This document shows positions 8,209 through 16,758 of a DNA stretch of 64,000 bases, one piece after another (the stretch's first letter is position 1; the number at the start of each line of letters is the position of its first letter). The notes under the pieces are model-generated. The model had not been told where the DNA came from. It was given only the letters and a program-made list of their open reading frames with translations, and did no database searches. The translations under genes and the position numbers were made by a program. The DNA lies in contig JANRME010000304.1 in NCBI GenBank assembly GCA_033761835.1, positions 23,770 to 87,769 on the forward strand, written 5' to 3'. Origin of the DNA: JADJNW01 sp033761835 (GTDB lineage: Bacteria > Bacteroidota > Bacteroidia > Chitinophagales > Saprospiraceae).

Positions 8209-8754
8209 ATGAATGAAGGAAGGGTCATATTAAACCAAGAAAGATTCGCACTCACAATTGAACGACTTTGCCAGCAATTGATTGAAGAGTACGATGATTT
8301 TAACGCTACCTGTCTGGTAGGCATTCAAACTGGTGGCGCAGTGCTGACCGATCGTTTGTGTCAAAGAATTCAGGAAATTCTTGGAATTCCCAAATTGGCA
8401 AGCGGCAAGCTGGATATTACTTTTTATCGCGATGATTTTCGCCGCAGAGATAAACCACTCGCGCCGAGCGCCACTGAAATGGATTTTATCGTAGAGGATA
8501 AAAATGTGGTGTTGATCGATGATGTATTGTACACGGGGCGCACGACGCAAGCCGCGCTCACTGCGCTCAATCATTTTGGCCGGCCGCGCTCGGTAGAATT
8601 ATTGGTGATGGTTGATCGAAGATTCAATCGGCATTTGCCGGTGCAGCCCGATTTTGTTGGGATTGTCATAGACGCACTCGACGAAGCCTACGTGCGCGTG
8701 GAATGGCAGGAAGAAAATGGCGAAGATCGAATTTTATTGTTTGCAGATAAATGA
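8209..8754 (+). CDS. pyrR: PyrR bifunctional regulator/uracil phosphoribosyltransferase
   Basis: The 181-residue protein is a type I phosphoribosyltransferase with the PRPP loop VVLIDDVLYTGRTTQAAL and the IQTGGAVL and KLDITFYRDDF segments of PyrR. PyrR makes UMP from uracil and PRPP; in Gram-positives it also binds pyr mRNA. I see no PyrR-binding attenuator in this locus, so here the enzymatic role or another mode of control is likelier. The ATG at 8209 is preferred to a TTG at 8200 because that TTG lies inside the -7 box. pyrB follows after 91 bases. Confidence 0.93.
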   Translation: MNEGRVILNQERFALTIERLCQQLIEEYDDFNATCLVGIQTGGAVLTDRLCQRIQEILGIPKLASGKLDITFYRDDFRRRDKPLAPSATEMDFIVEDKNVVLIDDVLYTGRTTQAALTALNHFGRPRSVELLVMVDRRFNRHLPVQPDFVGIVIDALDEAYVRVEWQEENGEDRILLFADK

Positions 8755-8806
8755 GTTGGTTAATTTTTATTTGTTATCAAGTTTTCTTGTTCTCTATGTC
8801 ACGCAG

Positions 8807-8842
8807 TCTGGCATCTTTAAATCTGGCATCTGGCATCTTTAA
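8807..8842. repeat. Heptamer array before pyrB
   Basis: Units TCTGGCA, TCTTTAA, (one extra A), TCTGGCA, TCTGGCA, TCTTTAA. Two different 7-mers alternate; three copies of one and two of the other are identical. The array ends 3 bases before the pyrB ATG at 8846. Confidence 0.75.
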
Positions 8843-8845
8843 AAT

Positions 8846-9778
8846 ATGAGCATAACACAAGAACTGAGTACGAAACACTTACTGGGCATCAAATACCTCA
8901 ACCCCGAGGACATACATCTTATTTTTGAAACCGCCGACAGCTTTAAAGAAGTTATCAACCGCCCTATCAAAAAAGTCCCTTCGCTCCGAGATATTACCAT
9001 TGTTAATTTGTTTTTTGAAGATTCTACCCGTACGCGCATTTCCTTCGAGCTTGCGGAGAAGCGCCTTTCTGCAGATGTACTCAATTTCTCAGCATCTTCT
9101 TCTTCTGTGAAAAAAGGGGAGACCTTACTTGATACCGTCAATAATATCCTTTCCATGAAAGTGGATATGGTCGTGATGCGCCATCCCGCGCCTGGAGCGC
9201 CACATTTTCTGGCTCGCCATATCGACGCCAATATTATCAATGCTGGTGATGGCACACACGAGCACCCCACCCAAGCTTTGCTCGATGCTTATTCTATTCG
9301 TGAGAAACTCGGTACTTTAGAAGGTAAGAAGGTGGCTATATTTGGAGATATTCTACACTCCAGGGTAGCTTTAAGCAATATCTTTTGTCTAAAGAAATTG
9401 GGTGCAGAAGTCATTGTCTGCGGCCCGCCGACTTTGATTCCAAAACATATTCATGAACTGGGAGTTGGTGTAGAATACAATGTACGCAAAGCCTTGGAAT
9501 GGTGTGATGTAGCGAATATTCTTCGCATTCAATTAGAACGGCAGGACATCAAATACTTTCCTTCTCTCCGTGAATACGCGCAATATTTTGGCATCAACAA
9601 AGCCCTACTCGACAGCTTGAACAAACCCATCGTCATCATGCACCCCGGCCCGATCAATCGCGGCGTGGAAATCACCAGCGATGTCGCTGATTCTGAGCAT
9701 TCTATCATTTTACAACAAGTAGAAAACGGTGTAGCCGTGCGCATGGCGGTGCTGTATTTGCTGGCAGCGCGAGGGTGA
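8846..9778 (+). CDS. pyrB: Aspartate carbamoyltransferase catalytic subunit
   Basis: The 310-residue protein makes N-carbamoyl-L-aspartate, the committed step of pyrimidine synthesis. The carbamoyl-phosphate loop FFEDSTRTRISFE, the MRHPAPGAPH segment, the GDGTHEHPTQALLD motif and the MHPGPINRGVEI aspartate loop are all present. Length fits the short catalytic-chain class without a fused regulatory domain. It is downstream of pyrR. Its last 37 coding bases recur exactly 867 bases downstream, beyond a toxin-antitoxin pair. Confidence 0.96.
   Translation: MSITQELSTKHLLGIKYLNPEDIHLIFETADSFKEVINRPIKKVPSLRDITIVNLFFEDSTRTRISFELAEKRLSADVLNFSASSSSVKKGETLLDTVNNILSMKVDMVVMRHPAPGAPHFLARHIDANIINAGDGTHEHPTQALLDAYSIREKLGTLEGKKVAIFGDILHSRVALSNIFCLKKLGAEVIVCGPPTLIPKHIHELGVGVEYNVRKALEWCDVANILRIQLERQDIKYFPSLREYAQYFGINKALLDSLNKPIVIMHPGPINRGVEITSDVADSEHSIILQQVENGVAVRMAVLYLLAARG
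9738..9774 (+). repeat. 37-bp direct repeat, copy 1 (3' end of pyrB)
   Basis: This copy encodes the last residues of PyrB (RMAVLYLLAARG) and is followed by the TGA stop. It is identical over 37 bases to 10605-10641. Confidence 0.95.
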
Positions 9779-9824
9779 TGTGCGGACACTGACAGGCAGG
9801 CAATCCGGCGCTAACTTTGGCTTA

Positions 9825-10256
9825 TTAATTCTTCAAAAGGCGAGTTCCGGTAAGTAATTCCAAGAAATCATCCGCAGAAATAACTGGGACACTAGGGAAT
9901 GCAATATCTTTTAATGCCTTGAAATGGCGGTCTTCTGTAACGATAAAATCAGCATTGGCAGCAATGGCGCAGTCCACGAACTTATTATCATCGGGGTCTT
10001 CCCGAATTAAATTCCAAAAAAAGTATTTTGAAATCTGCACGGTATCTGGGGAATTTTCAATCGCTTTTAAGGTATTTTCTGCAACGCTTGGCCGAAGGCT
10101 GTATTTCTCTTGCAGTTTTTCGGCATATTCGGAAAGAATATCGGTTGTGACACAAAGCTCAAACCCGCCATTTAGAAAAGCATCGAAAATAGGATAATAC
10201 GGAGTTCCAAAAGGAATGGAAACCAGTAACACATTGGTATCCAATACGACTCTCAC
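9825..10256 (-). CDS. PIN-domain toxin of a type II toxin-antitoxin pair
   Basis: The 143-residue protein is a single PIN-domain nuclease of the 'putative toxin component, PIN family' class. It opens with RVVLDTNVLLVSIPFGTPYY, which carries the first acidic residue D6, and further acids occur at E43, D90/D95 and around D103-D109 (DNKFVDCAIAANADFIVTED). Such proteins are metal-dependent RNases held inactive by the partner. It overlaps the upstream antitoxin gene by 4 bases, the usual coupling in these modules. Confidence 0.88.
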   Translation of the reverse strand: MRVVLDTNVLLVSIPFGTPYYPIFDAFLNGGFELCVTTDILSEYAEKLQEKYSLRPSVAENTLKAIENSPDTVQISKYFFWNLIREDPDDNKFVDCAIAANADFIVTEDRHFKALKDIAFPSVPVISADDFLELLTGTRLLKN

Positions 10257-10501
10257 TTTTGCTCCTTTTTATAGGGGGTGCGCATATTTTCTTGAAGCAG
10301 TTCTTGGGCATCATAGCCTTTCTTTTCCCAAACTGCTTGCGCTTCGGCACTGGCTTTATCGGCAAAATATCGCGCTATCATCCTTTGAATAACCTTCAAA
10401 TCTTCATCTGCAACACCATCCGCATAGAGCCTCAATAACTGAAGTTGCAGATTACTAAGTGGAAGAGAAAGTGGAGCGGCATTCGGTTCTTGTGCTTGCA
10501 T
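10253..10501 (-). CDS. Putative antitoxin paired with the PIN toxin
   Basis: The 82-residue protein (from the ATG at 10501; a TTG at 10528 would add nine residues) is mostly helical, with PLSNLQLQLLRLYADGVADEDLKVIQRMIARYFADKASAEAQ and a charged tail. This fits the short antitoxins found before PIN toxins in Bacteroidota. It lies first in the pair, overlaps the toxin by 4 bases and probably also represses the pair. No DNA-binding fold can be named with certainty. Confidence 0.75.
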   Translation of the reverse strand: MQAQEPNAAPLSLPLSNLQLQLLRLYADGVADEDLKVIQRMIARYFADKASAEAQAVWEKKGYDAQELLQENMRTPYKKEQK

Positions 10502-10822
10502 GTCCGTTGTTTTACGCTTAATGTGCAATGTTTAACAAATTTAGCCCTTTTTTGTCAAGGGGGCAATTCCTTTTTTCAAAAAAGATTAGTCAATCGCGCC
10601 AGACTGCGCATGGCGGTGCTGTATTTGCTGGCAGCGCGAGGATAAAAATGCATTAAGCAGTTTCAATTAAAACGTCGATAAAAAAGTGCATCTAAAATGT
10701 CTATTTTAGAGTTATTCTTTTATTATTGTACAAATGACTTTTAGAGCTTGTTACATAATCTAAAGTATGCCCCGTTTTCTTGTTAGATAAAATCCTTTAC
10801 AGGACATTCAAAATGAATTAGT
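10502..10822. other. Intergenic region between the antitoxin and the arabinan locus
   Basis: This 321-base divergent region holds the second copy of the pyrB 3' end (10605-10641), then A/T-rich DNA with an inverted repeat TCTAAAA-N6-TTTTAGA at 10690-10709, a possible operator for the following GH127 gene. I find no TAnnTTTG box for the GH127 gene. Confidence 0.5.
10605..10641 (+). repeat. 37-bp direct repeat, copy 2 (orphan pyrB 3' end)
   Basis: Identical to 9738-9774 and followed by its own in-frame stop (TAA). The bases just before it keep a weak match to pyrB codons, so it looks like a displaced or ancestral gene end. Confidence 0.95.
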
Positions 10823-13240
10823 ATGAAATTAAAGCAGATCCAATTTGCCATTTATTCATTGATTGCCTCCATGATTTGCGTGAGCGCATCGGCTCAGACC
10901 GAGCAATACCAGGATTATCCGATCACGCCTGTTCCTTTTTCTAAAGTGCAGATCAAAGATAATTTTTGGGCACCTAAAATCCGTACGAACCACGATGTGA
11001 CCATCCCGATTGCTTATGAACAGAGCAAAAAAACAGGGCGCATTGATAATTTTAAAATCGCCGGCGGCTTGATGGAAGGGCAATTCTGCACCGAATACCC
11101 TTTCGACGATACCGATATTTACAAAATCATTGAGGCGGCGAGTTATTCCATCCAAACCTTTCCAGATAAAAAAATGGAAAACATGATGGATTCTTTAATT
11201 TCGTATATTGCTGTTGCTCAAGAGGATGATGGGTATCTTTATACCACGCGTACCATTGGCAAAAATGTGCATGAATGGGCGGGAGAGCAACGTTGGGAAT
11301 TGGTACATGATCTGAGTCATGAATTGTATAATCTGGGGCATCTGTTTGAAGCGGCGGTAGCGCATTACTCGGCTACGGGCAAGCGCAATCTCTTAGATAT
11401 TGCCATCAAAAGCGCGAACCTGATTTGCAATGAATTTGGTGAAGGCAAAATTGTCAATTATCCTGGGCATCAGGAAGTGGAGATTGGTTTGGTCAAATTG
11501 TATCGCGTCACCAAAGATGAGCGTTATTTGAAACTCGCCAAATTTTTCCTGGACGTGCGCGGCAGAGCAAACGTCGGAAAGCCAGCAAAATATAGCCAAT
11601 CGCATATTCCTGTTACCCAGCAAAAAGAAGCCGTCGGGCACGCAGTACGCGGCGCGTATATGTGGACGGGCATGGCAGATATTGCAGCCATCATGGGTGA
11701 TGAAGCATATATGAAAGCGATCAATAATATCTGGCATGATATAGTTGACAAAAAATATTATATTAATGGCGGTATCGGCGCTACGGGCAGCGGCGAGGCT
11801 TTTGGCGAGGCTTACGAATTGCCGAATATGTCTGCTTATTGCGAAACTTGCGCCGGCGTGGGCAATGCGATCTGGAATTATCGGATGTTTTTGATGACGG
11901 GCGAAAGCAAATTCATTGATGTGTTGGAAAGGTCTATGTATAATAATATTATAGATGGCGTTTCTTTATCAGGTGATCGCTTTTTCTACCCGAATCCTTT
12001 GGCTTCTTATGGTCAGCACGAGCGAAGCGAGTGGTTTGGGTGTGCTTGCTGCCCGCCAAATGTGGCGCGTTTTCTGCCTTCAATGCCAGGTTATATTTAT
12101 GCACAAAAAGATAATGATATTTATGTCAATCTTTACATAGCCAGTGAATCTACTTTTAATGCAAATGATAATCTATTGACAATCAGTCAACAAAGCGGGT
12201 TTCCCTGGCAAGGCGATGTTAAAATTAATTTTAAATCTATTAAGCCTATTGATGCCAATATAAAGCTCCGCATTCCAGGTTATGCAATTAATCGCCCTGT
12301 GCCGAGTGATTTATATACGTATTTGGATGCAAATCCTGATCCTATTGTAATAAAATTAAATGGCAAAAAGGTTGATTATCAAATCGATGATAAGGGTTAT
12401 GTGAATATTGCTAAAAAATGGACGAGCCGTGATGTCATCGAAATTGCTTTTCCGATTGTAACGGAAATTGTGCAATCGCACGCTGGAGTAACTGAAAATA
12501 CCGGCAAAATCGCTGTGGAACGCGGTCCAATCTTATATTGCGCTGAATGGGCAGATAATCCTAATGGGGAAATTTTAAATTTAATTGTGCCTGAAAATCA
12601 AGATTTTAAAGCAGTTAAATCGGAAAAATTAGGTGGCATTTACACCATCGAAGCGACTGCCAAAAGAGCAAAACGCAACCTGAAAGGCGAAGTAGAAGTC
12701 AGCAATAGCAACCCATTGACACTGATTCCGTATCACCTTTGGAACAATCGAGGTCCGGGAGAAATGAGTGTTTGGCTGGCGACGGATTTGAGCAGCGCCC
12801 GCCCTGCCCCTGCGCCCACCATTGCCAACAAAAGTAAGGTCACGGCTTCTGTCAAAACCAAAGCGATCCGCGCGGTGAACGACCAAATGTATCCAAAAAA
12901 TTCCAACGACCATACGATACCTTATATTCATTGGTGGCCCAAAAAAGCGACGAGCGAGTGGATGCAATTTGATTTTGAGCAGCCGCAAGAAATATCCTCG
13001 GTGAAAGTATATTGGTTTGACGATGGACCACATGGGGGTTGTAGAATTCCGGCAAGCTGGGAAGTGCAGTATAAAGAGGGCGAAGAATGGAAGCCCGTGC
13101 AAGCAGCCAGCGCTTACAAAGTGACCAAAGATGATTGGGATGTAATTCAATTTAAATCATTGAAAACTAGTGCGTTGCGACTTGTTGTCAATCTACCGCA
13201 GGAATATGCTACTGGTATTTATGAAGTAATTATTGAGTGA
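10823..13240 (+). CDS. Secreted GH127 beta-L-arabinofuranosidase
   Basis: The 805-residue protein has a Sec signal peptide (residues 1-25, cleavage after ASAQ) and a GH127 (old DUF1680) catalytic domain with an (alpha/alpha)6 barrel up to about residue 650. The zinc-thiolate site of the family is complete: E341 and C343 in CETC, and C409-C410 in CACCPP. One of the paired cysteines acts as nucleophile in this family. The C-terminal 140 residues look like a beta-sandwich carbohydrate-binding domain (WMQFDFEQPQEISSVKVYW). It removes beta-L-arabinofuranosyl residues from glycoproteins or pectic side chains. Confidence 0.9.
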   Translation: MKLKQIQFAIYSLIASMICVSASAQTEQYQDYPITPVPFSKVQIKDNFWAPKIRTNHDVTIPIAYEQSKKTGRIDNFKIAGGLMEGQFCTEYPFDDTDIYKIIEAASYSIQTFPDKKMENMMDSLISYIAVAQEDDGYLYTTRTIGKNVHEWAGEQRWELVHDLSHELYNLGHLFEAAVAHYSATGKRNLLDIAIKSANLICNEFGEGKIVNYPGHQEVEIGLVKLYRVTKDERYLKLAKFFLDVRGRANVGKPAKYSQSHIPVTQQKEAVGHAVRGAYMWTGMADIAAIMGDEAYMKAINNIWHDIVDKKYYINGGIGATGSGEAFGEAYELPNMSAYCETCAGVGNAIWNYRMFLMTGESKFIDVLERSMYNNIIDGVSLSGDRFFYPNPLASYGQHERSEWFGCACCPPNVARFLPSMPGYIYAQKDNDIYVNLYIASESTFNANDNLLTISQQSGFPWQGDVKINFKSIKPIDANIKLRIPGYAINRPVPSDLYTYLDANPDPIVIKLNGKKVDYQIDDKGYVNIAKKWTSRDVIEIAFPIVTEIVQSHAGVTENTGKIAVERGPILYCAEWADNPNGEILNLIVPENQDFKAVKSEKLGGIYTIEATAKRAKRNLKGEVEVSNSNPLTLIPYHLWNNRGPGEMSVWLATDLSSARPAPAPTIANKSKVTASVKTKAIRAVNDQMYPKNSNDHTIPYIHWWPKKATSEWMQFDFEQPQEISSVKVYWFDDGPHGGCRIPASWEVQYKEGEEWKPVQAASAYKVTKDDWDVIQFKSLKTSALRLVVNLPQEYATGIYEVIIE

Positions 13241-13250
13241 AATTATCACC

Positions 13251-13283
13251 AGATTTAGGAAATTTTTAAAATTTCCTAAATCT
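13251..13283. repeat. Perfect 16-bp palindrome between two arabinofuranosidase genes
   Basis: Arms of 16 bases around a single central T, starting AGATTTAGGAAA and ending TTTCCTAAATCT. It could act as an intercistronic RNA hairpin, an operator or a small palindromic repeat element. It begins 11 bases after the GH127 stop and ends 24 bases before the next start. Confidence 0.8.
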
Positions 13284-13306
13284 CAACTTTAAAATAAGGG
13301 ATTATA

Positions 13307-15637
13307 ATGAAAAAGCTCCGAAATACGCTTATTTATTGCAGTTTAATTTTATTTTCTATTACATCCTTATTATATGCTCAAAATCGCCAGGAAGTAAAGC
13401 CCTTCGCTTTAAGCGACGTAAAACTGCTGGAAGGACCATTTAAACACGCTACCGATCTGAATATCAAATCTTTATTGAGCTACGAGCCGGATCGGCTGCT
13501 GGCGCGGTTTCGGTCGGAGGCAGGTTTGGAGCCAAGAGCCGAATCGTACAAAGGTTGGGAGGCGCAAATGCTGGCGGGGCATAGCCTCGGGCATTACCTG
13601 AGCGCTTGTGCGATGATGTATCAAACTATTGGGGATAAGCAATTTTTGGATCGCTTGAATTACATCGTGGACGAGTTGGAAATCATACAAAAAGCCAATG
13701 GTGGCGGGTATCTTGGCGCTTTTACCAATGGCAAAAAGATTTTTGAAGAAGAAATTGCAAAAGGCAATATCCGGTCGCAAGGCTTTGATTTGAATGGGAT
13801 TTGGTCGCCATTTTATACCCATCATAAAGTGTTCGCGGGCTTGCGCGATGCTTATCGTTTGTGCGGCAATAAAAAAGCGCTGACACTGGAAGCCAATTTT
13901 GCAGATTGGGTGGAGACCATTGTGCGACCTTTGACGGAGGAGCAGATGCAGGAGATGCTCCGTTGCGAATTTGGCGGCATTCAGGAGACTTTTGCACAAT
14001 TATACGAAGATACCGGGAATAAAAAATACCTGGATTTGGCGCGGGTTTTTCATCACAAAGCAATCGTTGATCCGCTGGCGGAAGGCAAGGACGTTATGCC
14101 TGGCAAGCATGGCAATACACAAATCCCAAAACTCAATGCTTACGCGGTTTTTTACGAATTGACTGGCAATGAAAAAGATCGAAAAGCAGCGGAATTCTTC
14201 TGGAATACAGTGGTTCATCATCATTCTTATGTGACCGGCGGAAACGGGAATCACGAGTATTTTGGCGAGCCGGATAAACTGCGCAATCGCCTGAGCGAAG
14301 GCACCACCGAGACTTGCAATGTTTATAATATGCTCAAACTCTCCGAGCATTTGTTCTTGTGGAAGCCAGATGCCCAGGTGGCGGATTTTTATGAAAGGGC
14401 TTTGTTCAATCATATTTTGTCCACACAGCATCCTGAAACGGGGCGAGTGATTTACAATTTATCCTTGGAAATGGGCGGTCGGAAATATTATCAAAATCCG
14501 TATTCCTTTACTTGTTGCGTCGGCTCCGGCATGGAAACCCATAGCAAATACGGCGGTAGTATTTATTATCATAATAATACAGAATTGTATGTAAGTCAAT
14601 ACATTGCATCGGAAGTGAATTGGAAAGAGCAGGGCATTCAATTTACCCAAACGACCAAATTCCCGGAAGAACAAGGCACGAGTTTTACATTTCAAATGAA
14701 AAAAGCGAAGGAATTGACGCTGCATTTGCGCTATCCGCATTGGGCAGAAAAAGGAATAGAAGTCTTGGTCAACGGCAAGAAGCAAGTCGTTAATAGCCGA
14801 CCCGGAAGCTTTGTTTCCATCAAACGCAAGTGGAAAAACGGGGATAAGGTGGAGGTGAAATTTCCGTTCTCATTAAGATTAGAAGCCATGCCGGATGACC
14901 CTGCGCGGATTGCGGTGTTTTATGGTCCGGTGGTACTCGCAGGAGATTTGGGTCCGAATGAAGATGAAAATGCGACTTCACCAGATTATGTACCGATTTT
15001 TATGTCGGAAGAGCGGAATCCCAGCGCTTGGCTGGAGCCGGTTGCAGGGCAAGTTAATGTCTTCAAAACCAAGGGAGTAGGCAAACCCAGAGAGGTAGTT
15101 TTTAAACCATTTTATCAAACACATGACCGTCGGTATTCAATTTATTTTGACTTGTTCAATGAGCAAAAATGGAAGGAATTCCAGGCAGCCTATCAGGCAG
15201 AACAAGAACGCAAAAAGAAGCTGGAAGCCATGACTTTCGATGCGTTTCAGCCGGGTGAAATGCAGCCCGAACGCGACTATAATTTCACAGGCGATAAGTT
15301 GAATCTGGAAGAAAATTTCCGGGGTAGAAAAGCGCGGGGTTCCGAGCGCGGCGGCTGGCTTTCGTTTGAGATGAAAGTGATGAAAGGGCAACCAATGGCT
15401 TTGGTGCTGGAATATTGGGGCGGTTATACCGGTTCTAAAACTTTTGACATTCTGGTGAATGATATAAAAATCGCAACAGAAAACATTAGTGGAAAACGAG
15501 ATGGAGAATTTATTGATATCCAATACAATATCCCAGATGCAATTACTGCCGAGACCGACAAAGTGACCATCAAACTGATGCCGCACGAAGGACACCGAGC
15601 AGGTCCATTTTTTTATGCGCGCACGATCAAAAGATAA
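13307..15637 (+). CDS. Secreted GH146 family beta-L-arabinofuranosidase
   Basis: The 776-residue protein has a signal peptide (about 1-24, LLYAQ) and a DUF1680-type catalytic domain that matches the GH146 branch by its FALSDVKLLEGPF opening, GHSLGHYLSA segment and FTCCVGSGMETH motif. The metal-thiolate site is intact: E335 and C337 (TETC), C403-C404. The last 150 residues form a beta-rich accessory domain. GH146 enzymes release beta-L-arabinofuranose from arabinan side chains. It is the second gene of a pair with GH127 and ends 2 bases before the convergent araR. Confidence 0.88.
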   Translation: MKKLRNTLIYCSLILFSITSLLYAQNRQEVKPFALSDVKLLEGPFKHATDLNIKSLLSYEPDRLLARFRSEAGLEPRAESYKGWEAQMLAGHSLGHYLSACAMMYQTIGDKQFLDRLNYIVDELEIIQKANGGGYLGAFTNGKKIFEEEIAKGNIRSQGFDLNGIWSPFYTHHKVFAGLRDAYRLCGNKKALTLEANFADWVETIVRPLTEEQMQEMLRCEFGGIQETFAQLYEDTGNKKYLDLARVFHHKAIVDPLAEGKDVMPGKHGNTQIPKLNAYAVFYELTGNEKDRKAAEFFWNTVVHHHSYVTGGNGNHEYFGEPDKLRNRLSEGTTETCNVYNMLKLSEHLFLWKPDAQVADFYERALFNHILSTQHPETGRVIYNLSLEMGGRKYYQNPYSFTCCVGSGMETHSKYGGSIYYHNNTELYVSQYIASEVNWKEQGIQFTQTTKFPEEQGTSFTFQMKKAKELTLHLRYPHWAEKGIEVLVNGKKQVVNSRPGSFVSIKRKWKNGDKVEVKFPFSLRLEAMPDDPARIAVFYGPVVLAGDLGPNEDENATSPDYVPIFMSEERNPSAWLEPVAGQVNVFKTKGVGKPREVVFKPFYQTHDRRYSIYFDLFNEQKWKEFQAAYQAEQERKKKLEAMTFDAFQPGEMQPERDYNFTGDKLNLEENFRGRKARGSERGGWLSFEMKVMKGQPMALVLEYWGGYTGSKTFDILVNDIKIATENISGKRDGEFIDIQYNIPDAITAETDKVTIKLMPHEGHRAGPFFYARTIKR

Positions 15638-15639
15638 TC

Positions 15640-16335
15640 TTATAGCTTGAATACGAAGCCGTTAGATACTTTTTCTAGGTATTTTTTTTGATCAAATTTG
15701 TAGAGAAAAGAGCCTTTTTTCGAGGACTCCATATCTTTTTCATTTAATTTCACTAAAATATCTAAACCATTGATTTTCTTAGTGAAATTTCGTTTATCCA
15801 TGTCTTCGCGCATAATGGCTTCGTACAATTTTTGTAAATGACGCATGGTGAATTTCTCTGGCAAGAGTTCAAAACCAATGGGTTGAACAGAAGTTTTATA
15901 CTGCAATTGTTTAATCGCCTGACGAACTATGTCGTTGTGGTCAAAGATAAGATCGGGCAACTCTGATAAATTAAACCATTGTGCTGAGTATCGTTTAATC
16001 AATTCGGTATTATGTTCTGCGATATTGATTAAAGCATAATACGGCACAGAAATAGTGCGGTCGCCGGGGTCTCGATCTACTTCGCTGAAAACATTTAGCT
16101 GCTCCATATAGATATCATGTAAGCCCGTGAGGTGATACAATACGCGAGCGGCTGCCTGGTTCAAGTTTTCGGTTTTTTTCAAAAACCCTCCCATCAAAGA
16201 CCAATGACCCTTTTTGGGCTCAAAATCTCTTTTAATGAGTAGGAGTTGGAGTTCCTCTTGATCCAAATCAAAACCAAAAATAATGCAGTCCACCGCAATA
16301 TAGGCTTTGTCTTCGCTGTCGTAATGATGGATCAT
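15640..16335 (-). CDS. araR: AraR-type Nudix-domain transcriptional regulator
   Basis: The 231-residue protein has an N-terminal Nudix fold (CIIFGFDLDQEELQLLLIKRD, then GHWSLMGGFLK) and a C-terminal winged-helix part (FTMRHLQKLYEAIMREDMDKRNFTKKI). The Nudix box is degenerate, as expected for NrtR/AraR regulators that bind a sugar and not a nucleotide substrate. In Bacteroides this class represses arabinose genes until L-arabinose binds. The ATG at 16335 is chosen over a GTG at 16350. Position between arabinofuranosidases and araB supports the role; two palindromes lie in its divergent region. Confidence 0.85.
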   Translation of the reverse strand: MIHHYDSEDKAYIAVDCIIFGFDLDQEELQLLLIKRDFEPKKGHWSLMGGFLKKTENLNQAAARVLYHLTGLHDIYMEQLNVFSEVDRDPGDRTISVPYYALINIAEHNTELIKRYSAQWFNLSELPDLIFDHNDIVRQAIKQLQYKTSVQPIGFELLPEKFTMRHLQKLYEAIMREDMDKRNFTKKINGLDILVKLNEKDMESSKKGSFLYKFDQKKYLEKVSNGFVFKL

Positions 16336-16458
16336 ATTGAATTTTTTCACCGCAAATATCTAAAAATAGAATTTTGTTTTGTTAAAATTATTAACAATTC
16401 TAATTTTCAAGCATATTTATTTAAAAACAAGCAAGGGAACAATTATAATAGGCAATCG

Positions 16459-16481
16459 ACAATAGTAGAAAGTACTATTGT
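16459..16481. promoter_or_regulatory. Candidate AraR operator 1 (9-5-9 palindrome)
   Basis: Perfect inverted repeat ACAATAGTA-N5-TACTATTGT in the araR-araB divergent region, about 125 bases upstream of the araR start. It shares the GTA-N5-TAC core and the exact geometry with 16665-16687. Confidence 0.6.
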
Positions 16482-16664
16482 TTTGAAAATCAGCAATTTG
16501 TTGTAAATAAAATCTATATATATTCTGGAACAAATGCTTAGATAACTCTTGCCAATTGAAATTTTATTCCGTTTTTTAGGGGAAAGCCAATAATTTGATT
16601 AAAAGTTGCAAAATTTACGCCTAAATTTTTCTTTTTAGAATTAATGTTGCTAATATTGGCTCTA

Positions 16665-16687
16665 TTAAATGTATAATTTACATTTAA
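16665..16687. promoter_or_regulatory. Candidate AraR operator 2, overlapping the araB -7 box
   Basis: Perfect inverted repeat TTAAATGTA-N5-TACATTTAA. Its right end overlaps the -7 box at 16685-16692, so a bound protein would block the promoter. Confidence 0.62.
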
Positions 16688-16692
16688 ATTTG
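16685..16692 (+). promoter_or_regulatory. -7 box of the araB operon
   Basis: TAAATTTG matches TAnnTTTG, 66 bases before the araB ATG. No well-spaced -33 element is evident, as may happen at a regulated promoter. Confidence 0.45.
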
Positions 16693-16758
16693 CAAGAACA
16701 AAATCCTTGACCATACATTACGAAATATTTGAAATAAGCTATTGAAAATCAAATACAA

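Noticed and set aside
8209..8845. PyrR-binding attenuator in the pyrR-pyrB leader or spacer
   Set aside because: No terminator/antiterminator hairpins are present before pyrR or in the 91-base spacer, which holds a heptamer array instead.
10445..10645. Open frame ending in the PyrB-like tail RMAVLYLLAARG
   Set aside because: It runs antisense through the antitoxin gene and joins the repeat copy by chance of frame; only the 37-bp repeat is meaningful.
16339..16350. GTG start of araR at 16350
   Set aside because: Possible, but it adds only five residues (MKKFN) with no family support over the ATG at 16335.
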